Assembly: GCA_017792405.1 (NCBI GenBank)
Contig: CP051231.1
Span: forward strand, 1,404,011-1,468,010
DNA from: Oceanicola sp.
Lineage (GTDB): Bacteria; Pseudomonadota; Alphaproteobacteria; Rhodobacterales; Rhodobacteraceae
DNA length: 64,000 nucleotides
Direction: 5' to 3'
Shown here: piece by piece, positions 10,608 through 19,499 of the stretch
Layout of the letters: every line of letters begins with the position of its first letter
How positions within the stretch are numbered: the stretch's first letter is position 1
Made by a program: the position numbers and the translations under genes
The notes under the pieces: model-generated
Seen by the model: only the letters and a program-made list of their open reading frames with translations
The model's database searches: none
What the model was told of the DNA's origin: nothing

Positions 10608-11171
10608 ATGCAAATGATTTCAATGCAAAGTATAACCAAGTTCTGTGCCGTTTCGCTTTTCGGAGCGACCGCAATGGTGGTGCCCGCGCACGCGGGGTCC
10701 CTCGGCCACGGCGGAGGAGGTGGCGGAATTTCTGCGGAAGTTTCGCTGGGGGGCGGTAGCCTTGCTGATGTCGATGTTTCTGTTGGCGGGGGTACCGGCG
10801 GTTCTGGCGGGTCCGGGGGCTCGGGTGGCTCTGGCGGTGGCGGTGCCACCGGCGGCGGCACGACCGTGACACCGGACCAGCCGACCGTGGTGACGCGGGC
10901 GGACCCGCAAGACGGGATGACGATCAAGCGTCAGACCATGTCGGACATCATCGGCATGGTGGTGCTCTCCTCTGAGGGCGCGCTGATCGGCGAAGTCATC
11001 GGGGCCGAGATGGTGAACGGGAAGATCAAGGCGCGGGTTGCGCTGGCCAATACCCTCGGCGTGAAGCCGAAAGCGGTGGTTCTCTCGTTCGGAACCCGGC
11101 AGATGCGGGACAACGTGCTGCGCCTGTCGGTCTCGCGTGACCGGTTCATCCGGAGCGTGCGTAGCAGCTGA
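10608..11171 (+). CDS. Exported glycine-rich protein with a PRC-barrel-like C-terminus
   Basis: Unrecognised 187-residue protein. A Sec signal peptide ends at VPAHA, followed by a glycine-rich stretch (about residues 33-85) with GGSGGSGG repeats, then a folded C-terminal part of about 90 residues. That part (SSEGALIGEVIGAEM, KIKARVALANTLG, VVLSFGTRQM) has the strand-turn pattern of a PRC-barrel-like domain. This is an inference from pattern only. The low-complexity segment suggests a flexible linker in the periplasm or at the surface. A second ATG at 10623 could also be used. A strong terminator follows at 11203, so the gene is probably monocistronic. Confidence 0.7.
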   Translation: MQMISMQSITKFCAVSLFGATAMVVPAHAGSLGHGGGGGGISAEVSLGGGSLADVDVSVGGGTGGSGGSGGSGGSGGGGATGGGTTVTPDQPTVVTRADPQDGMTIKRQTMSDIIGMVVLSSEGALIGEVIGAEMVNGKIKARVALANTLGVKPKAVVLSFGTRQMRDNVLRLSVSRDRFIRSVRSS

Positions 11172-11202
11172 CTTTGCCCCCCAGGTTGAGGCAGCGCTAA
11201 GG

Positions 11203-11232
11203 AGGGTGCGTCGTGCGCGGCGCACCCTTTTT
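11203..11232 (+). terminator. Rho-independent terminator of the glycine-rich gene
   Basis: AGGGTGCG-N10-CGCACCCT is followed by a T-run, 32 nt after the stop codon. It is a canonical intrinsic terminator. Confidence 0.85.
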
Positions 11233-11561
11233 CTGTGGGCGGGCGGCCGCTTTCAGCCTGTGGTTGCAAGGCGTTTACCGACCCGTCCGGGAGGGCTTGC
11301 AACCAAAAATGTTTCGGTGCAGGCTCCCGCCAAATCGGCCCCGCCCGGGCCCCCGACATCGCTGGATGAAAATCCGGTTGGACAAAAAAAGAGGCCGAGA
11401 CAAGCTCGGCCTAAGTCCAACAGGGAGGTAAAAGACGCGCTGGCCGAAGCCTGTGCGCCTAATACTTCCTCATATGGTCAGGCGGTGCGCTCATTCAAGA
11501 CTTAAAATGCCGCAGGTGCGAATGGCAGCCATGACTGTGGCGCATGGCACACAGGCCGGCG
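11233..11561. other. Intergenic stretch with a minus-strand terminator
   Basis: No credible protein-coding gene. The only clear structure is a minus-strand terminator at 11384-11412, about 150 bp beyond the LysR stop codon. The interval between may be a long 3' UTR or hold a small RNA read leftward. Confidence 0.5.
11384..11412 (-). terminator. Minus-strand rho-independent terminator
   Basis: On the minus strand AGGCCGAG-CTTGT-CTCGGCCT is followed by a C and seven T residues. It could end the LysR transcript or an unannotated small RNA lying between 11413 and 11561. Confidence 0.85.
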
Positions 11562-12467
11562 CTATTCGGCTGCGGCGTCTCGCACGGCCTTGCGTTGGGC
11601 CTGGATTTCGCTGGTCACGAAGTCACGGAAGGCGGCTATCCTCTTGGATTGACGCAATTCTTCCGGGTAGGCGAGGAACACGGGAACCTCTGAACTCTCC
11701 TCCTCGGGGAGCACGCGGACGAGGCCCGGCGTGTCGAGCGCCACATAATCGGGCAGCACACCTATACCAAGGTCGTTGATCACCGCTTGAAGCACGCCGA
11801 AGTAGTTGTTGACGGTGAGTCGCTTGGTCACGTCATGGGTCAGCAGCGAGGCGATCATCTCAGCCCCGGCACGCACCTGAGTGGAGTGCGAGGCCTGGCT
11901 GATCAGCCGGTGCTCGGAGAGATCATCGAGATCGGCGGGCGCGCCGTAGCGGGCGACATAGCCCTCGGAGGCGTAGAGGCGCATACGCACGCCCATGAGG
12001 CGGCGGCGGATGAGATCGGCCTGTGACGGCTCTTTCATCCGGATGGCCACATCGGCCTCGCGCATCGGCAGGTCGAGCACGCGCTCCTCAAGGTTGAGGT
12101 CGATCGAGAGGTCGGGATACCGCTCGTAGAGCGCGGGCAGGCGCGGGGTGAGCCAGAGCGTGCCAAAGCCGGTGGTGGCGGTGACGCGCAGCTCGCCGAA
12201 GACTTCCTCTTCACTGTCACGGATGCGGGCGGCGGCGGTATCGAGCCGGCGGTTCATCACCTGGGTGGCGTCGAACAGCAGCTCGCCCTGCTCGGTGAGA
12301 ATCAGCCCGCGGGCGTGGCGGTGAAACAGGGTGGTGTTCAGGCTCTCTTCAAGCGCCCGGATCTGCCGTGAGACGGCAGATTGCGACAGCCCCAGCGTCT
12401 CACCCGCATGGGTGAGGGAGCCGGCATCTGCCACGGCGTGAAATATTCTGAGCTTGTCCCAATCCAT
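11562..12467 (-). CDS. LysR-family transcriptional regulator
   Basis: DNA-binding regulator of 301 residues with the typical N-terminal winged helix (KLRIFHAVADAGSLTHAG, LSQSAVSRQIRALEE) and a C-terminal periplasmic-binding-like effector domain. The sequence RDSEEEVFGELRVTATTGFG and the ending LAYPEELRQSKRI mark a conserved alphaproteobacterial subgroup. I chose ATG 12467 (MDWDKLRIF), the usual family start; an in-frame ATG at 12491 adds eight residues. Divergent from the indolepyruvate oxidoreductase gene, with a perfect inverted repeat between them that is a plausible target. LysR proteins usually regulate the divergent gene, which would link it to aromatic amino acid or 2-oxoacid metabolism. 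Confidence 0.93.
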   Translation of the reverse strand: MDWDKLRIFHAVADAGSLTHAGETLGLSQSAVSRQIRALEESLNTTLFHRHARGLILTEQGELLFDATQVMNRRLDTAAARIRDSEEEVFGELRVTATTGFGTLWLTPRLPALYERYPDLSIDLNLEERVLDLPMREADVAIRMKEPSQADLIRRRLMGVRMRLYASEGYVARYGAPADLDDLSEHRLISQASHSTQVRAGAEMIASLLTHDVTKRLTVNNYFGVLQAVINDLGIGVLPDYVALDTPGLVRVLPEEESSEVPVFLAYPEELRQSKRIAAFRDFVTSEIQAQRKAVRDAAAE

Positions 12468-12567
12468 GTTTAAACTGTTCACCAAATTCAAAGCGGTTGC
12501 GGCGCAGCATCCTTATGCACGACCGGAGTGTAGTCGCAAATGGTTTACCACTTCAGAATCCTGTTTG

Positions 12568-12588
12568 TAGGTCAGAAATTATGACCTA
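12568..12588. promoter_or_regulatory. Palindromic operator candidate between lysR and the oxidoreductase gene
   Basis: TAGGTCA and TGACCTA are separated by 7 bp, giving an exact dyad that contains the T-N11-A pattern of LysR sites. It is about 100 bp from the lysR start and 38 bp from the oxidoreductase start. Confidence 0.65.
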
Positions 12589-12625
12589 ATATCGGAATAT
12601 GCCCGCTACTGGGAGGAAGCGCGTA

Positions 12626-15600
12626 ATGACTAGGCAGGATATCAGTCTCACCGACCGTTTTGACCTCGAGAAGTCGCCGGTTCTTTTGAATGGCACGCAG
12701 GCGCTGGTGCGCCTGATGCTGATGCAGAAGGCACGTGACAGGGCCGCGGGGCTGAACACCGCGGGCTACTGCACCGGCTACCGGGGCTCGCCGCTGGGCG
12801 GGGTGGACCAGTGGATGACGCGGGCGAACAAGGTGCTCTCCGCCAATGATGTGCGCTTTGAGCCGGGGCTGAACGAAGACCTCGCCGCCACCGCGCTCTG
12901 GGGCAGCCAGAACGCGGAACTGCGGGGCGAGGGCAAGTTCGACGGGGTCTATGGGCTTTGGTACGGCAAAGGGCCGGGGGTGGACCGCTCGGGCGATGTG
13001 ATGCGGCACGCCAATATGGCCGGCACCAGCCAGCATGGCGGTGTGCTGATGGCGATGGGCGACGACCACACGGGCGAGTCCTCGACCGTGTGCCACCAGT
13101 CCGATTGGGCGCTGGTCGACGTGCATATGCCGGTGCTCAGCCCTGCGGGCGTGCAGGAGATCCTCGATTTCGGCCTCTATGGCTGGGCGCTGAGCCGCTA
13201 TGCGGGCGTCTGGGTGGGGCTGAAGGTGATGAAAGACACGGTCGAGGCGACCTCGGTTGTGGATGGCCGGGCAGACCGGCTTTCGTTCGTGACGCCCGAT
13301 TTCAAGCTGCCGGAGGGCGGGTTGAACATTCGCCTGGGCGACCATTGGATCGCGCAGGAAGAGCGGCTGCTGGCGCACAAGAGGTTCGCCGCGGAAGCCT
13401 TTGCGAATGCGAATAAAATCGACCACCGGATGCACGGCAAAGCGGGTGCGAAGGTGGGCTTTGTCGCCGCGGGCAAGAACTGGCTCGACCTCTGCCATGC
13501 GCTGGAGCTTCTGGGCATTGACGAGACTGAAGCCGAGCGGCTCGGGGTGACGACCTACAAGGTTGGACAGGTCTGGCCGCTGGATATGAAGGGCTTCCAC
13601 GATTGGGCTGAGGGGCTCGATGTGATTGTGGTGGTCGAAGAGAAGCGCAAGCTGATCGAGGTGCAGGTGAAGGAGGCGATCTTTGATGATCGCCGGGGTC
13701 GCCGCGTGTATGGCGGCATGAAGAACGGCGAGGTGCTGTTTCCGACCCATTTTGCACTCGATCCCAATGACATAGCGCTCGAACTTGGCAAAATCCTGAT
13801 AGAGGAGGATTGCGGGACCGACCGGATCAAGGCCGGTATGGCGAGGATCGAGAGCGCCCGGATGGCCGACAATGCGCCCGACATCGCGGCGCGGCTGCCC
13901 TACTTTTGCGCGGGCTGCCCGCACAACAGCTCCACCAAGCTGCCCGATGGCGCCGAAGCGGGCGCGGGCATTGGCTGCCACTTTATGGCCCGGTGGATGG
14001 ACCGCTCGACCGACCGCTTCACCCATATGGGGGCGGAGGGGGCCAACTGGATGGGCGAGGCGCCGTTCTCGAAGCGCGAGCACCTGTTCCAGAACCTCGG
14101 CGACGGCACCTACAACCACTCCGGCACGCTGGCCATTCGCGCGGCCTTGGCGGCGGGCACAAATATCACCTTCAAGATCCTCTTCAACGACGCCGTGGCG
14201 ATGACCGGCGGTCAGCCCAACGAGGGCAGCCTTTCGCCGCAGCAGATTGCCCGCGAGGTGCTGGCAATGGGCGTGAAAGAGGTCGCGCTGGTCTTCGATG
14301 AGAAGGAAGACGTGGACCTTGACGCCTTTCCACAGCAGGTCACCAAGCACGAACGAGCCGAGCTGGCGGACGTTCAGGAGAAGTTCAGCAAGATCAAAGG
14401 TGTATCGGCCATAATTTATGTGCAAACCTGCGCGGCTGAAAAGCGGCGGCGGCGCAAGCGCGGCACTTTCCCGGATATCGACAAGCGTGTGTTCATCAAC
14501 ACCGATGTCTGCGAGGGTTGCGGCGATTGCGGGGTGCAGAGCAACTGCGTGGCGATCCTGCCGAAAGAGACAGAGCTGGGCCGCAAGCGCGAGATTGACC
14601 AGAGCGCCTGTAACAAGGATTTCTCCTGCCTGAACGGGTTTTGCCCCAGTTTCGTGACGATCGAAGGCGCGAAGGTGAAGAAAGCGCCGGAGAAGGCGGT
14701 GGAACTGCCCGATATGGCAGAGCCGGAGATTGGCACCATCGAGGGCACCCATAACATCGTCATCACCGGGGTCGGCGGGACCGGGGTCGTGACTGTGGGC
14801 GCGGTGCTGGCGATGGCCGCGCATGTGGACGGCAAGGGCGTGGGCATGATCGAGATGGCGGGCCTCGCGCAGAAGGGCGGCGCGGTGCATATCCACATGC
14901 GGATTGCCGAGAAGCCGGAGTTGATCAACGCGATCCGCGTGGGCACCGGCGAGGCCAATGCGGTGATCGGCGGCGATCTGGTAACGACCGCAGGCTCGAA
15001 AACGCTTGGCCTGATGCGTGAGGGCCAGACCGGCGCGGTGGTGAATGCCGCCGATATCATCACCGGGCACTTCACTCGCGACATCAACTTCAAGTTGCCG
15101 CATGACAGGATGGTGCTGGCGCTTCAGGCGCGCCTGAAGGACGGGCTGCAACTCTTTGATGCGCAGGCGCTTTCCCGTATTTTGCTGGGCGATAGCATCT
15201 ACTCCAACATGATGATCCTCGGCGCCGCGTGGCAAGCCGGGCTGGTGCCGGTGAGCCTTGCCGCGCTCATCCGCGCCATTGAGCTGAACGGCCAGGCGAT
15301 AGAGGGCAACAAGCGGGCCTTCGAGATCGGTCGCTGGGCTGTGGCCCACCCGGAACAGGCGGCGGAGATGTTCGTGAGTGAGGCGCCGGCCGAGAAGAGC
15401 CTCGAGGAGCGCATCGCCTTCCGTGCGAGCCATCTGGAGGCCTGGGGCGATGCCGAATATGCCCGGCGTTACCGCGCGCTGGTCGACAAGGCCCCCGATG
15501 ACGAGATGAAACTCGCCATCGCGCAGGGCTACCACAAGCTGATGGCCTACAAGGACGAATACGAGACCGCGCGGCTGCTGCTCGACACCGAGGCGAAGGC

Positions 15601-16024
15601 GGCGGAGGTCTTCGAGGGCGAGATGCGCTTCAACTACCACCTCGCCCCGCCGATTTTCGGCACCAAGGGGCCGGGTGGCCGCCCGAAGAAGCGCCAGTTC
15701 GGGCCGTGGATGCGGCGCGGGCTGACGTTGCTGGCGAAGATGAAACCGCTGCGAGGGACGATGCTCGACCCCTTCCGCTTTGGCGCAGAGCGCAAGATGG
15801 AGCGGGGTCTCATTGCGCAATACGAGGCCGACATGGGCGAGGTGCTGACAGGTCTCAATGCCGAGAACCGCGCCGCCGCAATCGCGCTGGCCGAGCTCCC
15901 GCTCACCATCCGGGGATTCGGACCGGTGAAGGAGGCCAATGCGGAGAAGGCGGCGAAACGGCGTGGCGAACTCTTGCAGGCGTTCCGCAACCCGGAGGCG
16001 CCAATGCGGCAGGCTGCGGAGTAA
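12626..16024 (+). CDS. Fused indolepyruvate ferredoxin oxidoreductase (IorA-IorB type)
   Basis: Large (1132-residue) thiamine-diphosphate, Fe-S enzyme that oxidatively decarboxylates aryl-pyruvates such as indolepyruvate to acyl-CoA, passing electrons to ferredoxin. Order of domains: N-terminal pyrimidine-binding domain (GYCTGYRGSPLGGVDQ), a central TPP pyrophosphate-binding domain (NDAVAMTGGQPNEG), a ferredoxin-like cysteine cluster (VCEGCGDCGVQSNCV, then SACNKDFSCLNGFCPSF), a gamma-type domain (GVGGTGVVTVGAVLAMAA) and a C-terminal extension. Start ATG 12626 has GGGAGGAAG upstream. The fusion of both subunits is usual in proteobacteria. Probably used for catabolism of aromatic or branched amino acids and controlled by the divergent LysR protein. 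The substrate is not proven by sequence. Confidence 0.92.
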   Translation: MTRQDISLTDRFDLEKSPVLLNGTQALVRLMLMQKARDRAAGLNTAGYCTGYRGSPLGGVDQWMTRANKVLSANDVRFEPGLNEDLAATALWGSQNAELRGEGKFDGVYGLWYGKGPGVDRSGDVMRHANMAGTSQHGGVLMAMGDDHTGESSTVCHQSDWALVDVHMPVLSPAGVQEILDFGLYGWALSRYAGVWVGLKVMKDTVEATSVVDGRADRLSFVTPDFKLPEGGLNIRLGDHWIAQEERLLAHKRFAAEAFANANKIDHRMHGKAGAKVGFVAAGKNWLDLCHALELLGIDETEAERLGVTTYKVGQVWPLDMKGFHDWAEGLDVIVVVEEKRKLIEVQVKEAIFDDRRGRRVYGGMKNGEVLFPTHFALDPNDIALELGKILIEEDCGTDRIKAGMARIESARMADNAPDIAARLPYFCAGCPHNSSTKLPDGAEAGAGIGCHFMARWMDRSTDRFTHMGAEGANWMGEAPFSKREHLFQNLGDGTYNHSGTLAIRAALAAGTNITFKILFNDAVAMTGGQPNEGSLSPQQIAREVLAMGVKEVALVFDEKEDVDLDAFPQQVTKHERAELADVQEKFSKIKGVSAIIYVQTCAAEKRRRRKRGTFPDIDKRVFINTDVCEGCGDCGVQSNCVAILPKETELGRKREIDQSACNKDFSCLNGFCPSFVTIEGAKVKKAPEKAVELPDMAEPEIGTIEGTHNIVITGVGGTGVVTVGAVLAMAAHVDGKGVGMIEMAGLAQKGGAVHIHMRIAEKPELINAIRVGTGEANAVIGGDLVTTAGSKTLGLMREGQTGAVVNAADIITGHFTRDINFKLPHDRMVLALQARLKDGLQLFDAQALSRILLGDSIYSNMMILGAAWQAGLVPVSLAALIRAIELNGQAIEGNKRAFEIGRWAVAHPEQAAEMFVSEAPAEKSLEERIAFRASHLEAWGDAEYARRYRALVDKAPDDEMKLAIAQGYHKLMAYKDEYETARLLLDTEAKAAEVFEGEMRFNYHLAPPIFGTKGPGGRPKKRQFGPWMRRGLTLLAKMKPLRGTMLDPFRFGAERKMERGLIAQYEADMGEVLTGLNAENRAAAIALAELPLTIRGFGPVKEANAEKAAKRRGELLQAFRNPEAPMRQAAE

Positions 16025-16030
16025 CCTTTT

Positions 16031-16080
16031 CATTTTCTTGCTGCAAATATTCCGGGGGGTGCGGGGGGCTGGCCCCCCGC
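16031..16080 (-). repeat. Dispersed GC-palindrome repeat, copy 2 (inverted)
   Basis: A 9-bp hairpin (GCGGGGGGC at 16061-16069, GCCCCCCGC at 16072-16080) is flanked on its plus-strand 5' side by a segment whose complement reads ACCCCCCGGAATATTTGC then AGCAAGAAAATG. This is the same design as 7981-8032. It follows the oxidoreductase stop codon and may also act as its terminator. Confidence 0.65.
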
Positions 16081-16097
16081 TGGCGCCACGTCGGCCC

Positions 16098-16114
16098 CGG
16101 AGTGTCACACTCCG
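16098..16114. promoter_or_regulatory. 17-bp palindrome before the acyltransferase gene
   Basis: CGGAGTG-TCA-CACTCCG is an exact dyad 79 bp before ATG 16193. Operator candidate; regulator unknown. Confidence 0.4.
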
Positions 16115-16192
16115 TTTACGCGACCGTCATAAAGGCTTCCCAGATCGGCCCCGCGCCCCTATCTGACGCGCAAGAGAAGAAGGACGCCCCTC

Positions 16193-17062
16193 ATGCACCA
16201 GGTTGCCCGCGACATCACCTATGCCAATTCGGTGCGTTCCAAGCCGGGCCGGGCCTTCGTGAAGCTGCTGGAAAACGCCACCGGGCGGATCGGGCTGATC
16301 AAGCGGGCGGATGGCTATGAGGATGACGTGGCAGGCGGGGCCGACTTTTGGGATGTGATCCGCGCGCGCTATGGGCTCTCGCTCAAGGTCACCCGCGGGA
16401 GCCTTGAGAACATCCCCCGGACCGGGCCGCTGGTGCTGGTGGCGAACCATCCCTACGGCATCCTCGACGGGCTGATGATGGGGCATATCCTGAGCCAGAC
16501 GCGCGGCGACTTTAGGATCTTGGCGCATCAGGTCTTCAAGCGCTCGGAGGAGCTGAACCGGATCATCCTGCCGATTGATTTTGACGGCACCCGCGAGGCG
16601 CAGGCAGTCAATCTCGCCACCCGCAAGGAGGCGCTGGCCTATCTGGCGCAGGGCGGCGCGATTGGGGTGTTTCCCGGCGGGACGGTGAGCACCTCGGCCA
16701 AGCTGATGTCGCGCCCGCTCGATCCGGGTTGGCGGCGGTTCACCGCCAAGATGATCGCCAAGTCGGGAGCGACGGTGGTGCCGGTGTGCTTTGAGGGGGC
16801 CAACAGCCGGCTGTTCCAGCTGGCGAGCCACATCCACTCGACCCTGCGGATTGCCCTGCTGATCAAGGAGTTCCGCGCCCGGATCGACGAGCCGGTGGAG
16901 GTGGCGGTGGGCCAGCCGGTGCCGCGTGATGAAATTGCCGCCCGGGCGAGCGACCCCAAAGCACTGATGGATTTCCTGCGCGAGGCAACGTATAGCCTCT
17001 CGAACAAGCCTGTCCGTGCCCGCGAGTACGGCAAGGAATTCGAGGATTTACACAAGGCGTAG
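16193..17062 (+). CDS. Lysophospholipid acyltransferase family protein
   Basis: Membrane-associated acyltransferase of the PlsC/hemolysin-like superfamily, 289 residues, expected to acylate a lysophospholipid, ornithine lipid precursor or similar. The active-site block ANHPYGILDG gives an H-X5-D variant of the usual H-X4-D, as in the branch related to OlsA/hemolysin-type proteins. The phosphate-binding GVFPGGTVS block and a VVPVCFEGANSRLFQL block follow. No obvious transmembrane segment. It is followed 6 bp later by murI, so the two are probably co-transcribed. Start ATG 16193 has AGAAGGACG upstream. Confidence 0.85.
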   Translation: MHQVARDITYANSVRSKPGRAFVKLLENATGRIGLIKRADGYEDDVAGGADFWDVIRARYGLSLKVTRGSLENIPRTGPLVLVANHPYGILDGLMMGHILSQTRGDFRILAHQVFKRSEELNRIILPIDFDGTREAQAVNLATRKEALAYLAQGGAIGVFPGGTVSTSAKLMSRPLDPGWRRFTAKMIAKSGATVVPVCFEGANSRLFQLASHIHSTLRIALLIKEFRARIDEPVEVAVGQPVPRDEIAARASDPKALMDFLREATYSLSNKPVRAREYGKEFEDLHKA

Positions 17063-17068
17063 GCCCGG

Positions 17069-17881
17069 ATGGCGGTTGGCGTATTCGATTCAGGGATTGG
17101 CGGCCTCACCGTGCTGGATGCGGTGCAGAAACGGCTGCCCGATCAGGCGTTTGTCTACTTTGGCGATCACGCCCACAGCCCCTATGGGGTGCGCACCGCC
17201 GACAATATCCACGATCTGACCAAGGCGGCGGTGGAGCGGCTCTGGGCCGAGGGCTGCGATCTGGTTATCCTTGCTTGCAACACCGCCTCGGCCGCCGCGC
17301 TGCGGCGGATGCAGGAGGCCGGCGTGCCCGAGGGCAAGCGGGTGCTGGGCGTTTTCGTGCCGCTGATCGAGGCGCTGACAGAGCGGCAGTGGGGCGACAA
17401 CTCGCCCCCGCGCGAGGTGGCGGTGAAGCATGTGGCGCTCTTTGCCACGCCCGCCACGGTGGCCTCGCGCGCGTTTCAGCGTGAGCTGGCCTTCCGGGCG
17501 ATAGGCGTGGATGTAGAGGCGCAGGCCTGCGGCGGCGTGGTGGATGCCATCGAGGATGGCGACATGATCCTTGCTGAGGCGCTGGTGCACTCTCACGTCG
17601 ATGCGCTAAAGCGCAAGATGCCCCAGCCGCAGGCGGCTATTCTGGGCTGCACCCATTACCCGATCATGGAAGAGGCCTTTCAGGAGGCGCTCGGGCCGGA
17701 GGTGAGCGTTTATAGCCAGGCCAGTATCGTGGCCGACAGTCTGGCCGATTACCTCGCGCGTCACCCCGACAAGCGGGGCAGCGGTGAAGAGACCAAGTTT
17801 TTGACCACGGGCGATCCGCGCAAGGTGACGGATCAGGCCACGCGGTTTCTGCGACGAAAAGTTGAATTTCAGAACGCCTGA
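17069..17881 (+). CDS. murI: Glutamate racemase
   Basis: Makes D-glutamate for peptidoglycan. Both catalytic cysteines are present, C70 in LACNTAS and C194 in LGCTHYPI, as is the N-terminal [12 protein letters not shown] with the substrate-binding Asp and Ser. The protein has 270 residues, a normal length. The frame begins at ATG 17069, 6 bp after the acyltransferase stop codon, giving MAVGVFDSG, the expected N-terminus. argC follows after 36 bp, so acyltransferase, murI, argC and ccmE look like one transcription unit. Confidence 0.96.
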   Translation: MAVGVFDSGIGGLTVLDAVQKRLPDQAFVYFGDHAHSPYGVRTADNIHDLTKAAVERLWAEGCDLVILACNTASAAALRRMQEAGVPEGKRVLGVFVPLIEALTERQWGDNSPPREVAVKHVALFATPATVASRAFQRELAFRAIGVDVEAQACGGVVDAIEDGDMILAEALVHSHVDALKRKMPQPQAAILGCTHYPIMEEAFQEALGPEVSVYSQASIVADSLADYLARHPDKRGSGEETKFLTTGDPRKVTDQATRFLRRKVEFQNA

Positions 17882-17917
17882 ATTCAACCTATCACTCGCA
17901 AGACCAAGGACAGACCA

Positions 17918-18946
17918 ATGACTGCACAAATCGCCATTCTGGGCGCCTCCGGCTATACCGGCGCCGAACTCGTCAGGATCATCGCCTCCCATCCGGGCAT
18001 GGAGGTGGCAGCCCTTGCCGCCGACCGGAAGGCGGGGATGGAGATGCGCGACGTGTTCCCGCATCTGGCCCATCTCGAGCTGCCGCAGCTTGTCACCATC
18101 GACGAGATCGACTTTGGCAAGATCGACCTCTGCTTTGCCGCCCTGCCGCATGTGACTTCGCAGCAGGTGATCCCGAACTTGCCCGAGGGGCTGAAGGTGG
18201 TGGACCTTTCTGCCGACTTCCGGCTGCGCGATCCGGCGGAGTACGAGAAATGGTATGGCCAGCCGCATCAGGCGGTGGAACTGCAGAAAGAGGCGGTTTA
18301 CGGGCTGACCGAGTTCTACCGCGACGAGATCAAGGGCGCGCGGTTTGTGGCCGGCACGGGTTGCAACGCGGCGACCGGGCTGTTCTCGCTGTTGCCGCTG
18401 TTCAAGCGTGGACTGATCGACCCGGACTCCGTGATCCTCGACATGAAGGTTGGCGTTTCCGGCGCCGGGCGGAGCCTGAAGGAGAACCTGCTGCATGCCG
18501 AGTTGAGCGAGGGCTGGATGCCCTATGCCGCGGGCGGCAAGCACCGGCATCTGGGGGAGTTCGATCAGGAGTTCAGCAAGGCGGCGGGCCGCGAGGTGCG
18601 GGTGCAGTTCACCCCCACGCTGATCCCGGCGAACCGGGGCATCCTCTCGGCGGCTTACGTGCAGGGCGAAGCGGCGGCGCTCCATGCGGCGCTGGTTGAG
18701 GCATATCAAGATGAGCCCTTCTGCCATGTGCTACCCATGGGCCAGGTGCCTTCGACCCGCTCGATCCGGGGTAGCAACATGGTGCATCTCGGCGTGGCGC
18801 AGGAGCGGGCGAAAGGCCGGGCAACGGTGTTTGCCGCGCTCGACAACCTGACCAAGGGCTCCAGCGGGCAGGCGGTGCAGAATGCCAACCTGATGCTGGG
18901 GTTGGAGGAGACCGAGGGGCTGACGATGGCCCCGCTGTTCCCTTGA
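17918..18946 (+). CDS. argC: N-acetyl-gamma-glutamyl-phosphate reductase
   Basis: NADPH-dependent third step of arginine synthesis. The 342-residue protein starts with the dinucleotide-binding motif [16 protein letters not shown] and holds the catalytic cysteine in [11 protein letters not shown] (C149). The [10 protein letters not shown] and [14 protein letters not shown] blocks of the C-terminal dimerisation domain are also present. The length and motifs match the long (type 1) ArgC. ATG 17918 is preceded by AAGGACAG. ccmE starts 10 bp downstream. Confidence 0.97.
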   Translation: MTAQIAILGASGYTGAELVRIIASHPGMEVAALAADRKAGMEMRDVFPHLAHLELPQLVTIDEIDFGKIDLCFAALPHVTSQQVIPNLPEGLKVVDLSADFRLRDPAEYEKWYGQPHQAVELQKEAVYGLTEFYRDEIKGARFVAGTGCNAATGLFSLLPLFKRGLIDPDSVILDMKVGVSGAGRSLKENLLHAELSEGWMPYAAGGKHRHLGEFDQEFSKAAGREVRVQFTPTLIPANRGILSAAYVQGEAAALHAALVEAYQDEPFCHVLPMGQVPSTRSIRGSNMVHLGVAQERAKGRATVFAALDNLTKGSSGQAVQNANLMLGLEETEGLTMAPLFP

Positions 18947-18956
18947 GGAGGATGGG

Positions 18957-19415
18957 ATGGCCGGACTGAAAGGGCTGAAGAAGAAACGGCGGGTGCAGGT
19001 GCTCATGGTGGCTGCTCTCGCTCTGACGCTTTCGGCCGGCCTGATCGGCTACGGCTTTCGCGATGGCATCAACTTCTTCCGCTCCCCCAGCCAGGTGATG
19101 GAAAGCCCGCCCGCGCCGAACGAAGTGTTTCGCATCGGCGGGCTGGTGGAAGAGGGCACGATCGTGCGCGGCGAGGGCGAGACGGTGCGGTTCTCTGTCA
19201 CCGATGGCGGCGCGACGGTGCCGGTGGAGTTCACCGGGATCCTGCCGGACCTCTTTGCCGAGGGGCAGGGGATGGTCGGCACCGGCAGCTATGACGGGCG
19301 CGTGTTCAAGGCCACCGAGATATTGGCCAAGCATGACGAGACCTACATGCCTAAGGAGGTCGTGGATGCGCTGAAGGAGCAGGGCGTTTACGTGGAGCCC
19401 GAGCCGGGGTCTTGA
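18957..19415 (+). CDS. ccmE: Cytochrome c maturation haem chaperone CcmE
   Basis: Periplasmic haem carrier that takes haem from CcmC and hands it to the CcmFH ligase during c-type cytochrome assembly. The 152-residue protein has one N-terminal membrane anchor (about residues 13-35), the OB-fold beta barrel (FRIGGLVEEGTIVR, VEFTGILPDLFAEGQGMV) and the covalent haem histidine in LAKHDETYMP (H126) with the following Tyr. It lies 10 bp after argC; the rest of the ccm genes are not in the window. Confidence 0.96.
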   Translation: MAGLKGLKKKRRVQVLMVAALALTLSAGLIGYGFRDGINFFRSPSQVMESPPAPNEVFRIGGLVEEGTIVRGEGETVRFSVTDGGATVPVEFTGILPDLFAEGQGMVGTGSYDGRVFKATEILAKHDETYMPKEVVDALKEQGVYVEPEPGS

Positions 19416-19499
19416 CCGGCAGGCAGGGCTGACGCCCACCCGGGGTGCAGCGCCTTTGGGGAGACTGCATCGGGACAGGCGCCAGACCACCCGCGCAAG

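Noticed and set aside
11453..11779. 108-codon plus-strand frame over the lysR end.
   Set aside because: Mostly antisense to lysR; no family or ribosome binding site.
12572..16108. Open frame of 1178 codons on the minus strand, antisense to the indolepyruvate oxidoreductase gene.
   Set aside because: Translated composition is His/Arg/Leu-rich without domains, as expected for an antisense frame of a high-GC gene. The plus-strand gene has all family motifs.
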